DNA of 64,000 nucleotides from Arthrobacter sp. (GTDB lineage Bacteria; Actinomycetota; Actinomycetes; Actinomycetales; Micrococcaceae), in assembly GCA_023264815.1 (NCBI GenBank), contig JAHFUZ010000024.1:1-64000 (forward strand), given 5' to 3'. The notes under the pieces are model-generated. The model ran no database searches and was not told the DNA's origin. It saw nothing but the letters and a program-made list of their open reading frames with translations. The position numbers were made by a program, and so were the translations under genes. Below, in pieces: positions 24,473 through 33,541 of this stretch; within the stretch, counting starts at the first letter, position 1; each line of letters starts with the position of its first letter.

Positions 24473-25503
24473 GACGCTGCTCCTTCGGAGAATACTTCAT
24501 GGGACGTCGCTGCCGCGGCACCGGCGAACGCGGGCACCAGGCGGCCGCGTTCGGCGAGCAATGAGGTGACCTCATCCGGCGTCGGCATCGCATCAGCACA
24601 GGACAGGCGGGACGCCACAATGGCACCCGCGGCATTGGCGAAGTCCAGTACCTCGGCCAGCGGCCAGCCGGCCAGCAGGCCGTGGCAGAACGCGCCGCCG
24701 AAGGAATCGCCGGCACCGAGGCCGTTGACGGTTTCTACTTTCACCGGGGCCGAGACCACGCGTTCGGTGCGGGTCTTGGCCATCACGCCCTCGGGGCCAA
24801 GCTTAACCACGGCGATCTCCACGCCGGCGGCCAGGAGGCGGTCGGCCTGCTCATCCGGAGTCCCCTCCCCGACCGCAACGGCACATTCCTTGTCGTTGCC
24901 AATGGCCACCGTGACGTGCGGCAGGATCCTGGCGACCTGCTCCCGTGCCTCCTCCTCGGAGGCCCAGAACATAGGCCGGTAATCCAGGTCCAGCACCGTA
25001 AACTGGCCGATCTCCAACTCATCGCGATCCCGGGCCTCATGGGCTTTCAGGTGCGCTTCCCGGCTGGGCTCCTGGCACAAACCCGTCACCGTGGACCAGA
25101 AGATGCGTGCGTTCCGGATCGCGTCCAGGTCAAGCTCTTCAGCCCTGATCTGCAGGTCCGGGGCGGTGGGGAACCGGCCGTAGAAGTACAGCGGGAACTC
25201 GTCCGTGGCCGGTTTGATCGCACAGAACGTCACAGCAGTGGGCCACTCCCGCACCGGGGTGACAAAGGAATCGTCCACACCGAACTTACGCAGCTCGCGG
25301 TGCAGGTACGTGCCGAAGGCGTCATCACCCGTGCGGGTGATCACGCCGGTTCGGCGGCCATGCCGGGCAGCAGCCACCGCTACATTCGAGGGCGAGCCTC
25401 CGAGGTACTTACCGAAGGACTGCACATCCTCCAAATCCACCCCAATATCGTTCGGGTAAATATCAACGCTGATGCGCCCGATCGTGAGCAGTTCGTGGGT
25501 CAC
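24469..25503 (-). CDS. iolC: 5-dehydro-2-deoxygluconokinase IolC
   Basis: The 344-residue PfkB/ribokinase-family enzyme has the N-terminal GRISVDIYPNDIGVDLEDV, the substrate glycine motif FGKYLGGSPSNVAVAAARHG, and the C-terminal ATP/catalytic motif VNGLGAGDSFGGAFCHGLL with the catalytic Asp. These residues and the YFYGRFPTAPDL segment fit IolC, which phosphorylates 2-deoxy-5-keto-D-gluconate. I chose the GTG at 25503 (VTHELLTIGRI) from the family N-terminus; a GAAAGG lies about 12 bases upstream. It is the first gene of the eight-gene core iol operon, with two operator sites about 110-140 bp upstream. Confidence 0.94.
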   Translation of the reverse strand: MTHELLTIGRISVDIYPNDIGVDLEDVQSFGKYLGGSPSNVAVAAARHGRRTGVITRTGDDAFGTYLHRELRKFGVDDSFVTPVREWPTAVTFCAIKPATDEFPLYFYGRFPTAPDLQIRAEELDLDAIRNARIFWSTVTGLCQEPSREAHLKAHEARDRDELEIGQFTVLDLDYRPMFWASEEEAREQVARILPHVTVAIGNDKECAVAVGEGTPDEQADRLLAAGVEIAVVKLGPEGVMAKTRTERVVSAPVKVETVNGLGAGDSFGGAFCHGLLAGWPLAEVLDFANAAGAIVASRLSCADAMPTPDEVTSLLAERGRLVPAFAGAAAATSHEVFSEGAAS

Positions 25504-25614
25504 GGTAATCGCGGACCTTTCTGTTGTGAACTCTTTGCGGGACGGTGAGAGCTCCGGTTCTTGGCCGGACCGCACGTGAGCGGGGCCACAACCTCTACTC
25601 TGCACCACAATTCA

Positions 25615-25624
25615 TGTCCTGTCA
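25615..25624 (+). promoter_or_regulatory. IolR-type operator, site D1 (TGTCCTGTCA), overlapping a -35 box
   Basis: The decamer is identical to site C and overlaps a perfect minus-strand TTGACA (25625-25620) ahead of iolC. A weak -10 (CAGAGT, 25602-25597) follows at 17 bp. Binding here would block polymerase directly. Confidence 0.6.
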
Positions 25625-25630
25625 AAGGTT

Positions 25631-25640
25631 TGTACTGACA
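25631..25640 (+). promoter_or_regulatory. IolR-type operator, site D2 (TGTACTGACA)
   Basis: This matches the TGTCCTGACA form at nine of ten positions. It is the partner of site D1, with starts 16 bp apart, upstream of the iolC -35 box. Tandem spacing of about one and a half helical turns suggests two dimers. Confidence 0.5.
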
Positions 25641-25710
25641 TAATTACAACGAAACGTAGTCTTCGGAAAGTGCCTTCCTGGCGGCCTCAAAACAGGCTTC
25701 CAGAACGGCC

Positions 25711-26115
25711 CTATTTGCGTGGCACTGCCAGTTCGCCCGTGACGTATTGGGCGCGGCCAAAGCCAAACGACCAGTCGCTGGCGCCGTTTTCGACATATCC
25801 CAGGAAGACATCCTCGCCGGCAACGCCAACGTCGGCCAACTGGGCGGCGATGGCCGCAAAGAGTGATTGCTTCGCCTCCTGGCTGCGGCCGCCCTGCGTG
25901 AAGATGTGGATCATCACCACATCCGAAGACCGCTCAAAGCCAAGCCCGGCGTCCTGGGCGAAAATTTGGCCCTGGGCATGTTCAGTGACGATATGAAAGT
26001 AGTCGCGCGCGGGAATCCGGTACTCCGCCAGAATGGCGTCGTGGATAGCACGGCTGAGCCTACCGAGCTCCTCGGGACTTCGACCTGCATTGACATCGAT
26101 TCGAACCAGCGGCAT
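25711..26115 (-). CDS. Tautomerase-superfamily protein in the inositol regulon
   Basis: The 134-residue protein begins MPLVRIDVNAGRSPEELGRL; Pro-1 after Met removal is the catalytic base of the 4-oxalocrotonate tautomerase/MSAD superfamily. The length of about 130 fits a fused two-repeat form: a second half begins near residue 70 (HIFTQGGRSQEAKQ). Candidate reactions are keto-enol tautomerisation of an inosose-derived dione or decarboxylation-type chemistry; neither can be chosen from sequence. It is a single-gene unit, minus strand, upstream of the core iol operon, and has its own full TGTCCTGACA operator at 26138. I chose the ATG at 26115 because of the Pro-1 and an AAGGAG a few bases upstream. 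Confidence 0.83.
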   Translation of the reverse strand: MPLVRIDVNAGRSPEELGRLSRAIHDAILAEYRIPARDYFHIVTEHAQGQIFAQDAGLGFERSSDVVMIHIFTQGGRSQEAKQSLFAAIAAQLADVGVAGEDVFLGYVENGASDWSFGFGRAQYVTGELAVPRK

Positions 26116-26137
26116 GAGACTTCTCCTTGATATAGTT

Positions 26138-26147
26138 TGTCCTGACA
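26138..26147 (+). promoter_or_regulatory. IolR-type operator, site E (TGTCCTGACA)
   Basis: A full match to the decamer, 23 bp upstream of the tautomerase start. On the minus strand it lies in the spacer between a TTGTTA and a TATATC that could be -35 and -10 boxes (16 bp apart). A further match to the shared motif makes chance unlikely. Confidence 0.6.
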
Positions 26148-26178
26148 TACTAACAAATAAGGAAAACCTTAAGCAACG

Positions 26179-26227
26179 CACGACGGCGCCCGCCGCCTCC
26201 CGGGGGAAGGTGACGGGCGCCGTCGTG
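26179..26227 (-). terminator. Terminator after sucCD
   Basis: A perfect 14-bp GC-rich stem (26179-26192 with 26214-26227) with flanking CTTAA/TTAAG. It lies about 95 bp past the sucD stop and separates the sucCD operon from the tautomerase promoter. The stretch 26228-26321 shows nothing else. Confidence 0.7.
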
Positions 26228-26321
26228 GTTAAGTGCTTTAAACAGCAACACGGGCTCACTCCGTGCCCAATCCAACCTCTGGAAGGGGCGGGGAGTGACC
26301 CCGCGTTGTGGTGCTGTGTGC

Positions 26322-27224
26322 CTAGAGCGCTGCGTAGACTTCGCGCAGCAGGTTGGCGGTCTCGGACGGCGTCTTGCCGACCTTGACGCCGGCGGCCTCA
26401 AGGGCCTCCTTCTTGGCCTGCGCGGTTCCGGCGGAACCGGAGACGATGGCGCCGGCGTGGCCCATGGTCTTGCCTTCGGGAGCGGTGAAGCCGGCAACGT
26501 AGCCAACAACCGGCTTGGTGACGTTGGCCTTGATGAACTCGGCGGCACGCTCTTCAGCGTCGCCACCGATTTCGCCGATCATCACGATCGCCTTGGTTTC
26601 GGGGTCAGCTTCGAACGCAGCCAGGGCGTCGATGTGCGTGGTGCCGATAATGGGGTCGCCGCCGATGCCGATGGCAGTGGAGAAGCCCAGGTCGCGCAGT
26701 TCGTACATCATCTGGTAAGTCAGGGTCCCTGACTTGGAGACGAGGCCGATGGGGCCCTTGCCGGTGATGTTGTTCGGCGTGATGCCAACCAGTGCTTCAC
26801 CGGGGGTGATGATGCCGGGGCAGTTCGGGCCGATGATGCGGGTGATCTGCTTGCCGTCGGCGTCAACCGTGGACTGGGCCAGTGCCCAGAACTCGGCGGA
26901 ATCCTGGACCGGCACGCCTTCGGTGATGACAACAACCAGGCCGATGCCTGCTTCGATGGCTTCAACCACGGCATTCTTGGTGAATGCCGGCGGGACGAAG
27001 ACGATGGAGACGTCGGCGCCGGTTTCAGCCATGGCTTCCTTGACGGTGCCGTAGACGTTAATCTCGGCGTCGCCGTGCAGGACCGTGGTGCCGGCCTTGC
27101 GGGCATTGACGCCGCCCACAATGTTGGTGCCGGCCTTCAGCATCAGGGCGGTGTGCTTGGTGCCTTCGCCGCCGGTGATGCCCTGGACGATGACCTTGGA
27201 GTCCTTGTTCAGATAGATAGACAT
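26322..27224 (-). CDS. sucD: Succinyl-CoA synthetase alpha subunit
   Basis: The 300-residue protein has the CoA-binding Rossmann fold ([22 protein letters not shown]), the ligase region [15 protein letters not shown] and the phosphorylated histidine in [12 protein letters not shown] near residue 247. It converts succinyl-CoA to succinate with substrate-level phosphorylation in the TCA cycle, as a complex with SucC. AAAGGGA precedes the ATG. It follows sucC by 11 bp. This is a housekeeping gene marking the end of the inositol island. Confidence 0.97.
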   Translation of the reverse strand: MSIYLNKDSKVIVQGITGGEGTKHTALMLKAGTNIVGGVNARKAGTTVLHGDAEINVYGTVKEAMAETGADVSIVFVPPAFTKNAVVEAIEAGIGLVVVITEGVPVQDSAEFWALAQSTVDADGKQITRIIGPNCPGIITPGEALVGITPNNITGKGPIGLVSKSGTLTYQMMYELRDLGFSTAIGIGGDPIIGTTHIDALAAFEADPETKAIVMIGEIGGDAEERAAEFIKANVTKPVVGYVAGFTAPEGKTMGHAGAIVSGSAGTAQAKKEALEAAGVKVGKTPSETANLLREVYAAL

Positions 27225-27235
27225 GGTGCGTCCCT

Positions 27236-28405
27236 TTACTTAGCTGCGTTGGCGAGCTCGGCGGCCTTGTCGGCGCCCTCGTCCATGGTGGCGGCCAGGG
27301 TAACCAGCGGGTGGTTGGCCTCGGCCAGGATGCGGCGGCCTTCCTCAACGTTGTTGCCGTCGAGGCGGACTACCAGCGGCTTGTTCGCGTTGTGGCCCAG
27401 CTCGGCCAGCGCACCAACGATGCCCTTGGCGACGGCGTCACATGCGGTGATGCCACCGAAGACGTTGACGAACACGGACTTGACCTGCTCGTCGCCGAGG
27501 ATGACGTCGAGGCCGGCAGCCATGACCTCGGCGGAAGCTCCGCCGCCGATGTCCAGGAAGTTGGCGGGCTTGACGTTGCCGTGGTTCTCACCGGCGTAGG
27601 CAACGACGTCCAGGGTGGACATCACCAGGCCTGCACCGTTGCCGATGATGCCCACTTCGCCGTCCAGCTTGACGTAGTTCAGGTCCTGCGCCTTGGCCTT
27701 GGCCTCGAGCGGATCTGCAGCGTCCTTATCTTCAAGGAGTGCGTGCTTGGCGTGGCGGAACTCGGCGTTCTCGTCCAGCGAGACCTTGCCGTCCAGTGCC
27801 ACGATGTCACCCGCGCCGGTCTTGACCAGCGGGTTGACCTCCACGAGGGTGGCGTCTTCCTTCTTGAAGACATCCCAGAGCTTGAGGATCACGTCGGCCA
27901 CCTTGCCGCGCAGTTCCTCAGCGAAGCCTGCGGCTGCGACGATTTCGTCTGCCTTGGCCTGGTTGATGCCGACGGCAGGATCGATAGCGATCTTGGCCAG
28001 GGCATCGGGACGTTCGACGGCGAGCTGCTCGATTTCCATGCCGCCTTCAACCGAGCACATGGCCAGGTAGTTGCGGTTGGCCCTGTCCAGCAGCACGGAG
28101 AAGTAGTACTCCTCGGCGATGTCGGCGCCCTGTGCGATCATGACCTTCTTGACCGTGTGGCCCTTGATGTCCATGCCCAGGATATTGGTGGAGTGCTCAA
28201 GTGCCTCGTCAGCGGACTTGGCTACCTTGACGCCGCCGGCCTTGCCGCGACCGCCTACCTTGACCTGTGCTTTAACAACAGTCACGCCGCCGATTTTTTC
28301 GGCTGCTGCTTTTGCTTCTTCTGGGGTGTACGCCACGATGCCGGCAAGCACGGGTACACCGTGCGCCTCGAACATATCGCGCGCCTGGTATTCAAACAGG
28401 TCCAC
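27236..28405 (-). CDS. sucC: Succinyl-CoA synthetase beta subunit
   Basis: The 389-residue protein has the N-terminal ATP-grasp domain ([34 protein letters not shown]) and the C-terminal ligase-CoA domain ([31 protein letters not shown]). It binds the nucleotide and succinate in the SucCD complex. It starts with GTG, with AAGGA about ten bases upstream. The 222-bp gap upstream to the next gene contains its promoter region; a TAGAAT box on the minus strand near 28604-28599 is the best -10 I can see, with no clear -35. Confidence 0.97.
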   Translation of the reverse strand: MDLFEYQARDMFEAHGVPVLAGIVAYTPEEAKAAAEKIGGVTVVKAQVKVGGRGKAGGVKVAKSADEALEHSTNILGMDIKGHTVKKVMIAQGADIAEEYYFSVLLDRANRNYLAMCSVEGGMEIEQLAVERPDALAKIAIDPAVGINQAKADEIVAAAGFAEELRGKVADVILKLWDVFKKEDATLVEVNPLVKTGAGDIVALDGKVSLDENAEFRHAKHALLEDKDAADPLEAKAKAQDLNYVKLDGEVGIIGNGAGLVMSTLDVVAYAGENHGNVKPANFLDIGGGASAEVMAAGLDVILGDEQVKSVFVNVFGGITACDAVAKGIVGALAELGHNANKPLVVRLDGNNVEEGRRILAEANHPLVTLAATMDEGADKAAELANAAK

Positions 28406-28627
28406 GGTTTAGTGTCCTTCTACGTCGAAGTAGTTTCTGTACAGTCGGGCACCATCGAAGACGATGACCGGGCTGCGGATTGCAAGCACCTGCGGCCAGT
28501 CCTAAAACGAGCCACCGTGCGTAATGCTCCACTCGGAACTCTAGTCCTCTCTGAGGACCGGCCCGTTCCACAGTACCCCTTATGTGAGTAAGCACACTAT
28601 TCTATGGAGCGTAGAAAAAGCCCTAGA

Positions 28628-29335
28628 TTACGGGGTTTTTGGGGCTCCGGACGGCGCATCGGCGGCAGTTTCGGCTGCTCGGGAAACGGCTTCGTAATGA
28701 TCCCTGGCGACGAAGAAGGCCACGCCGGCCGAGACGTTGCCGCACGCCACGCCATGGTTGTAGGCAGAGCAGCGCAGCCCGTTGCGTTCCAGGTTGGCCC
28801 CGTCGGCCAGGACGGGCAGTTCGGCGAGCGGTCCGTTCCTGGTCCCCTTGGGGCCGTAGGCTGCCTCCACTTGTGTGACACCGGACCGGCATTCCCCGTA
28901 GGTGGCCTTGTCCGGTGTCAGCAGCACCGTGCCGCCCAGGTAGCCCAGTCCGGTGCCTGCACAATCGTCTTTGATGTCGGCGGCGCCAGGTTTGGGGTAG
29001 GCCGCCAGTTGGCAGTGCGCCACCGGCACGGTGGCCAGTTTGTGGTTGGCGGCGTCGCTGAAGCTGTTCTGCTCATACGGGAGGTTGAGGTGTTCTCCCT
29101 TGGCGGACGTCAGCGAGCAGGCAATGTTGCGGTCTTCGGTGATGAAGGACAGCACGTCCCGGCTGGCCCCGAACCCGGCCGGGTCCGCCAGGGCGGCGCG
29201 TTCCAGCTGTTCGAGGGGTGGCAGCGGCGGCGGAGCCACGTAGCCGGGATCCTCGGTGGTGATGGTGCACGCCGTGGCCGTCGCCAGGAAGATGGCGGCC
29301 AGGATCCCCAATACAGTCCCTCGCATGGCCTCCAT
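28628..29335 (-). CDS. Secreted or lipoprotein-like protein of unknown function
   Basis: The 235-residue protein has an N-terminal signal (GTVLGILAAIFLATATAC) with a Cys at about 23 in a non-canonical lipobox (ATAC). A Pro-rich linker (YVAPPPLPPLEQLE) and a 160-residue domain with six cysteines in conserved-looking spacing follow. The domain has no family I recognise. The cysteines suggest disulfides outside the membrane. It is monocistronic and divergent from the beta-CASP gene. A second ATG three codons in has a closer GGAGG. Confidence 0.6.
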   Translation of the reverse strand: MEAMRGTVLGILAAIFLATATACTITTEDPGYVAPPPLPPLEQLERAALADPAGFGASRDVLSFITEDRNIACSLTSAKGEHLNLPYEQNSFSDAANHKLATVPVAHCQLAAYPKPGAADIKDDCAGTGLGYLGGTVLLTPDKATYGECRSGVTQVEAAYGPKGTRNGPLAELPVLADGANLERNGLRCSAYNHGVACGNVSAGVAFFVARDHYEAVSRAAETAADAPSGAPKTP

Positions 29336-29493
29336 TATGCTTCATGGCCGCGGCCGCGGCCGGCCGCCCCTGGCTTCCGCAGGCCTTTTGTCACTGTCAC
29401 CCCGTTCCACGGAGGTATCTACTGGAAGGACCCCACCAGGGCACAGTTGCTGGAACTGCGCACCTACCCACATGCCTCACCTTAGGAGCACTC

Positions 29494-30879
29494 ATGGAGG
29501 AGCACCGTCCGCCGAGGCTGAGGTTTCTCGGCGCAACAGATACCGTGACCGGGTCCAGGTACCTGGTCGAGTCACATGGACGGCGAATCCTGGTTGAATG
29601 CGGGCTCTTCCAGGGCTATAAACGGATCCGGGACCGAAACCGCATACCTTTTCCCGTGAGTCCGGCAAGCCTTGATGCCGTCATCCTCAGCCACGCCCAT
29701 CTGGACCACACCGGCTACGTCCCAGCGCTGGTCCGGGACGGCTTCCGCGGCCCGGTCTATGCCACGCCGGGAACCACCGAACTGTGCACGCTCCTCCTGC
29801 CGGACAGCGGATACCTGCAGGAGGAGGAAGCCCGCTACGCGGACTACCACGGGTCCTCCCAACACCATCCCCCGCAGCCGCTCTACACCGCGGAAGACGC
29901 CGTCCGTTCCCTCAACAGCTTTGAGGCCCGGGACTTCGACACCCCGTTCGAGCTGGCAGACGGGATCGAAGCCACCTTATTGCCCGCCGGCCACATCCTC
30001 GGAGCTGCACAGATCCATCTCAACGTCGATGGCCGGTCCCTGCATTTCACCGGCGATCTTGGCCGGGCCAACGATCCGCTCATGTATCCTCCCCGGGCCC
30101 TGGAATCGGTCGACGTGCTGGTGACTGAATCCACCTACGGGAACCGGTCGCATCCCGCCGGGGACCCCGAGGCCGAGCTGGGCGGGATCATCAGGCGCGT
30201 TGCCAAGAGGAACGGTGTGATCATGATTGCCGCCTTCGCCGTGGGACGGGCCGAAACGGTGCTGCTGCACCTTTCCCGCCTGATGGGCAAGGACGCAGTC
30301 CCGCACATTCCTGTCTATCTCAACAGCCCCATGGCCATTGATGCCTCCGGCATGTATCAGCGGCACCGTGAGGAACACCGGCTCGAGCAGCATGAATTTG
30401 AGGCCATGTACAAGCTGGCCACCCCTGTCCGAAGCGCCGATGATTCCAAACTGCTCAACCTCCGGGGCGGACCCATGATCATCCTCTCCGCCAGCGGCAT
30501 GCTCACGGGCGGCCGGATCCTGCACCACCTGGAGAACTACGGCCCCGATCCGCGCAACGCGATCATCCTCAGCGGATACCAGGCCCCCGGAACCAGGGGG
30601 GCCACCCTCGCGGCGGGCGGGCAGCACCTGCATATCTACGGCCGGGATATCCGGATAGGCGCCGAAGTCATCCAGATGGAAGGCCTGTCCGCCCACGCTG
30701 ACGCCGACGAACTGATCCACTGGATGCGGACCTCCCCCACACCCCCGGCCATGACCTACATCACGCACGGGGAAGCCGATTCATCCGATGCCATCCGCAT
30801 TCGCATCAAACGCGAACTGGGCTGGAGGGCCCGCGTGCCCGAGTACCTGGAATCCGTCTCGGTAGAGAATCCCTCCTGA
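29494..30879 (+). CDS. MBL-fold beta-CASP RNA-processing exonuclease family protein
   Basis: The 461-residue protein has the metallo-beta-lactamase signature HAHLDHTG (about 61-68), the preceding LRFLGATDTVTGSRYLVE, the further metal ligands in GHILGAAQI and FTGDLGR, the beta-CASP motif region LNSPMAIDASGMY, SASGMLTGGRILHHL and the C-terminal HADADELIHWM and TYITHGE (RMMBL domain). Members are Zn-dependent RNA nucleases similar to human CPSF73 and archaeal RNase J relatives. AGGAG five bases upstream favours the ATG at 29494 over the longer frame. It is separate from the minus-strand pcrA by 23 bp. Confidence 0.9.
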   Translation: MEEHRPPRLRFLGATDTVTGSRYLVESHGRRILVECGLFQGYKRIRDRNRIPFPVSPASLDAVILSHAHLDHTGYVPALVRDGFRGPVYATPGTTELCTLLLPDSGYLQEEEARYADYHGSSQHHPPQPLYTAEDAVRSLNSFEARDFDTPFELADGIEATLLPAGHILGAAQIHLNVDGRSLHFTGDLGRANDPLMYPPRALESVDVLVTESTYGNRSHPAGDPEAELGGIIRRVAKRNGVIMIAAFAVGRAETVLLHLSRLMGKDAVPHIPVYLNSPMAIDASGMYQRHREEHRLEQHEFEAMYKLATPVRSADDSKLLNLRGGPMIILSASGMLTGGRILHHLENYGPDPRNAIILSGYQAPGTRGATLAAGGQHLHIYGRDIRIGAEVIQMEGLSAHADADELIHWMRTSPTPPAMTYITHGEADSSDAIRIRIKRELGWRARVPEYLESVSVENPS

Positions 30880-30902
30880 CGGAAGGCTGCCCGAGGCTAG
30901 GT

Positions 30903-33452
30903 TTAGGCGTCCAGCTTCGTCAGCGGGGCGTAGCGGAGCAGGAGACGCTTCTCGCCGACGTCGAACTTCACCTTGGCTACGGTCTTGTCCCCCGCGCCTT
31001 CAAGTGCCAGCACCGTACCGTTGCCGAAGCTGGTGTGGTTGACCTTGTCGCCCACAGTGACCGCCACGATTTCCTTCTGTGGCTGGACGCGGTTCTTGGC
31101 GACGGCGGCAGGAACGTCAGCGTTGAATCCGGCCGAGGAATCGGCCGCGGTCCCCCGGGACGTACCCGCACCCCAGAAGGAGCCGCCGTAGCGGCTCGAC
31201 CCGATTCCGGCCCCGTTCCCCCACCCGCCGGACTGCCGGCTGGTCCCTTCACGTTTCCACTCCACCAGGTCGGCAGGGATTTCCTCGAGGAACTGGCTGG
31301 CCGGGTTGTATTGGCTCTGGCCCCACATGCTGCGGACCTCGGACCGGGTGACGTAGAGGCGCTTGCGGGCGCGGGTGAGGCCCACATAGGCCAGGCGGCG
31401 TTCTTCGGCGAGTTCCTTGGGATCCGTGGCCGAGCGCTGGTGCGGGAACAGCCCGTGTTCCATGCCGGTCAGGAACACCACCGGGAATTCCAGTCCCTTG
31501 GCGGTGTGGAGGGTCATCAGGGTGACCACGCCGAGGCGCTTGGCCTCTGCCACGGCGGCGTCAATGTCAGCGCCGGGGGCGTCCGGGATCTGGTCGGCGT
31601 CCGCCACGAGGGACACCTGTTCGAGGAAGGCACCGAGGGAACCTTCGGGGTTCTCCTGTTCGTATTCACGCACGACGGCGACGAGTTCCGCCAGGTTCTC
31701 CACGCGGGACTCATCCTGGGGATCAGTGCTGGAACGCAGTCCCGCCAGGTAGCCGGTCTGTTCCAGGACCGCTTCCAGGGCGGCTGCCGCGCCTGAGCCT
31801 GTGGCGACCTCGGCGAGGTCGTCCAGGAGTTTCACGAACCCCAGGACGGCATTGACGGAACGGGTTGCCATGCCCGGTGCTTCTTCGGCCCGCCGGGCGG
31901 CGGCCATAAAGGACATCCGCTCGCGCTGGGCCAGCGCTGCCACGGCACCCTCGGCACGGTCACCGATGCCGCGCTTGGGTTCGTTGAGCACCCGGCGGAG
32001 GTTGACGTCGTCGTCCGGGTTAACCAGGACCCTCAGGTAGGCGAGCGCGTCCTTGATTTCCTTGCGTTCGTAGAAGCGGGTGCCGCCCACCACTTTGTAG
32101 GGCAGGCCCACCCGGACCAGGACGTCCTCAATGGACCGGGACTGGGCGTTGGTGCGGTAGAAGATGGCGACGTCCCCCGGGCGGAGGTTGTCCTCGTCCT
32201 GGAGCCGGTCGATTTCCTTGGCGATGAACTGGGCTTCGTCGTGTTCGTTCTCGCCCACATAGCCGATGATCTTGTGGCCTTCGCCTTCGGCGGTCCACAA
32301 CCGTTTGTCCGGGCGGTTGGGGTTGCGCGAGATCACGGAGTTGGCTGCGGTGAGGATGTTCTGCGTGGAGCGGTAGTTCTGCTCGAGTTTGATGGTCCGT
32401 GCTTCGGGGTAGTCCTTCTCGAACTCCACGATGTTGCGGATGTCCGCGCCGCGGAAGGCGTAGATGGACTGGTCAGAGTCGCCCACCACGGTCAGCTCCG
32501 AGGCGCCGGGGCCCTCGCCCACAATTTCGCGGACCAGCGCGTACTGGGCATGGTTGGTGTCCTGGTATTCGTCCACCAGGACGTGCCGGAACCGCCGGCG
32601 GTAGGAGTCCGCGAGCGCCGGGAAGGCCCGGAACATGTAGACGGTCTCGGCGATCAGGTCATCGAAGTCCATGGCGTTGGCCTGGCGCAGCCGCTGGGTG
32701 TAGCCCTTGAAAACGTCCGCCACGGCGCTTTCGAAGGGGTCGTTGAAGTTGGCGGAGGAGACGAAGGAGTCGGCGTCGATGAGTTCGTTCTTGAGTGCCG
32801 AAATCTTGTGCTGGATGGCCTTGGGCGCGAATTTCTTGGGGTCCAGGTCCAGGCTCTTGGACACCTGGGTCACCAGGCGCAGGGAATCGGCGGAGTCGTA
32901 GATGGAGAAGTTCGATTTCAGGCCCACGTTGGCCGCTTCCTGGCGCAGGATGCGGACGCAGGAAGAGTGGAACGTGGAGATCCACATGATCTTGGCCCGG
33001 CCGCCCACCAGGGCCGCGATCCGCTCCCGCATTTCGGCGGCTGCCTTGTTGGTGAAGGTGATGGCCAGGATCTCGCCGTAATGGGCGCGGTGGGTGGCGA
33101 TCAGGTAGGCGATCCGGTTGCTCAGCACACGGGTCTTCCCCGAACCGGCGCCGGCCACGATCAGCAGGGCGCTGCCGGCGTGCTTAACGGCCTCTTCCTG
33201 CTGCGGGTTGAGTCCCTGCAGCAGTTCCGCAGCGTTCGGCCGGTGGTGCGGCTGGTCCGCATTGTCGCCGCCGTGCGGCTGCTGGCCGGCCCACCCGGCG
33301 GATGGCCGCGGGCCGTCACCCGGGCGGCCGGACCCGCCGCCGCCCAGTTCGGAGTCCGCGGCAAGGCCTTCCGGGCGCGACTTGGTGCGGGCGGAGGCTG
33401 CGGGGGCGGCCTTGAACGGTCCGTCAGAGTACGGGTCAAACAACATATCCAT
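30903..33452 (-). CDS. pcrA: ATP-dependent DNA helicase PcrA/UvrD
   Basis: The 849-residue superfamily 1A helicase has Walker A VAGAGSGKTRVL (motif I), ITFTNKAAAEMRERI (Ia), the DEYQDTN motif II, GDSDQSIYAFRGAD (III), EQNYRST (IV), TLHTAKGLEFPVVFL (V) and VGLTRARKRLY (VI). The C-terminal 50 residues (VGDKVNHTSFGNGTVLAL) are the Tudor-like RNA-polymerase-interaction domain of PcrA. An N-terminal 75-residue low-complexity stretch rich in Gly/Pro precedes the helicase core, longer than in Bacillus. It acts in nucleotide excision repair and rolling-circle and transcription conflict resolution. I chose the ATG at 33452. Confidence 0.95.
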   Translation of the reverse strand: MDMLFDPYSDGPFKAAPAASARTKSRPEGLAADSELGGGGSGRPGDGPRPSAGWAGQQPHGGDNADQPHHRPNAAELLQGLNPQQEEAVKHAGSALLIVAGAGSGKTRVLSNRIAYLIATHRAHYGEILAITFTNKAAAEMRERIAALVGGRAKIMWISTFHSSCVRILRQEAANVGLKSNFSIYDSADSLRLVTQVSKSLDLDPKKFAPKAIQHKISALKNELIDADSFVSSANFNDPFESAVADVFKGYTQRLRQANAMDFDDLIAETVYMFRAFPALADSYRRRFRHVLVDEYQDTNHAQYALVREIVGEGPGASELTVVGDSDQSIYAFRGADIRNIVEFEKDYPEARTIKLEQNYRSTQNILTAANSVISRNPNRPDKRLWTAEGEGHKIIGYVGENEHDEAQFIAKEIDRLQDEDNLRPGDVAIFYRTNAQSRSIEDVLVRVGLPYKVVGGTRFYERKEIKDALAYLRVLVNPDDDVNLRRVLNEPKRGIGDRAEGAVAALAQRERMSFMAAARRAEEAPGMATRSVNAVLGFVKLLDDLAEVATGSGAAAALEAVLEQTGYLAGLRSSTDPQDESRVENLAELVAVVREYEQENPEGSLGAFLEQVSLVADADQIPDAPGADIDAAVAEAKRLGVVTLMTLHTAKGLEFPVVFLTGMEHGLFPHQRSATDPKELAEERRLAYVGLTRARKRLYVTRSEVRSMWGQSQYNPASQFLEEIPADLVEWKREGTSRQSGGWGNGAGIGSSRYGGSFWGAGTSRGTAADSSAGFNADVPAAVAKNRVQPQKEIVAVTVGDKVNHTSFGNGTVLALEGAGDKTVAKVKFDVGEKRLLLRYAPLTKLDA

Positions 33453-33541
33453 GGTGCCTACAAGTCTAGGCGGTGGGGCCGACACTCAGTTCCGGCCTGT
33501 GGATAACACCCCCGCCACAGGGCACCGCCCCCAGCCAAGAT

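Noticed and set aside
32241..33506. 421-codon plus-strand frame opposite pcrA
   Set aside because: Shadow of the helicase; no recognisable domain.
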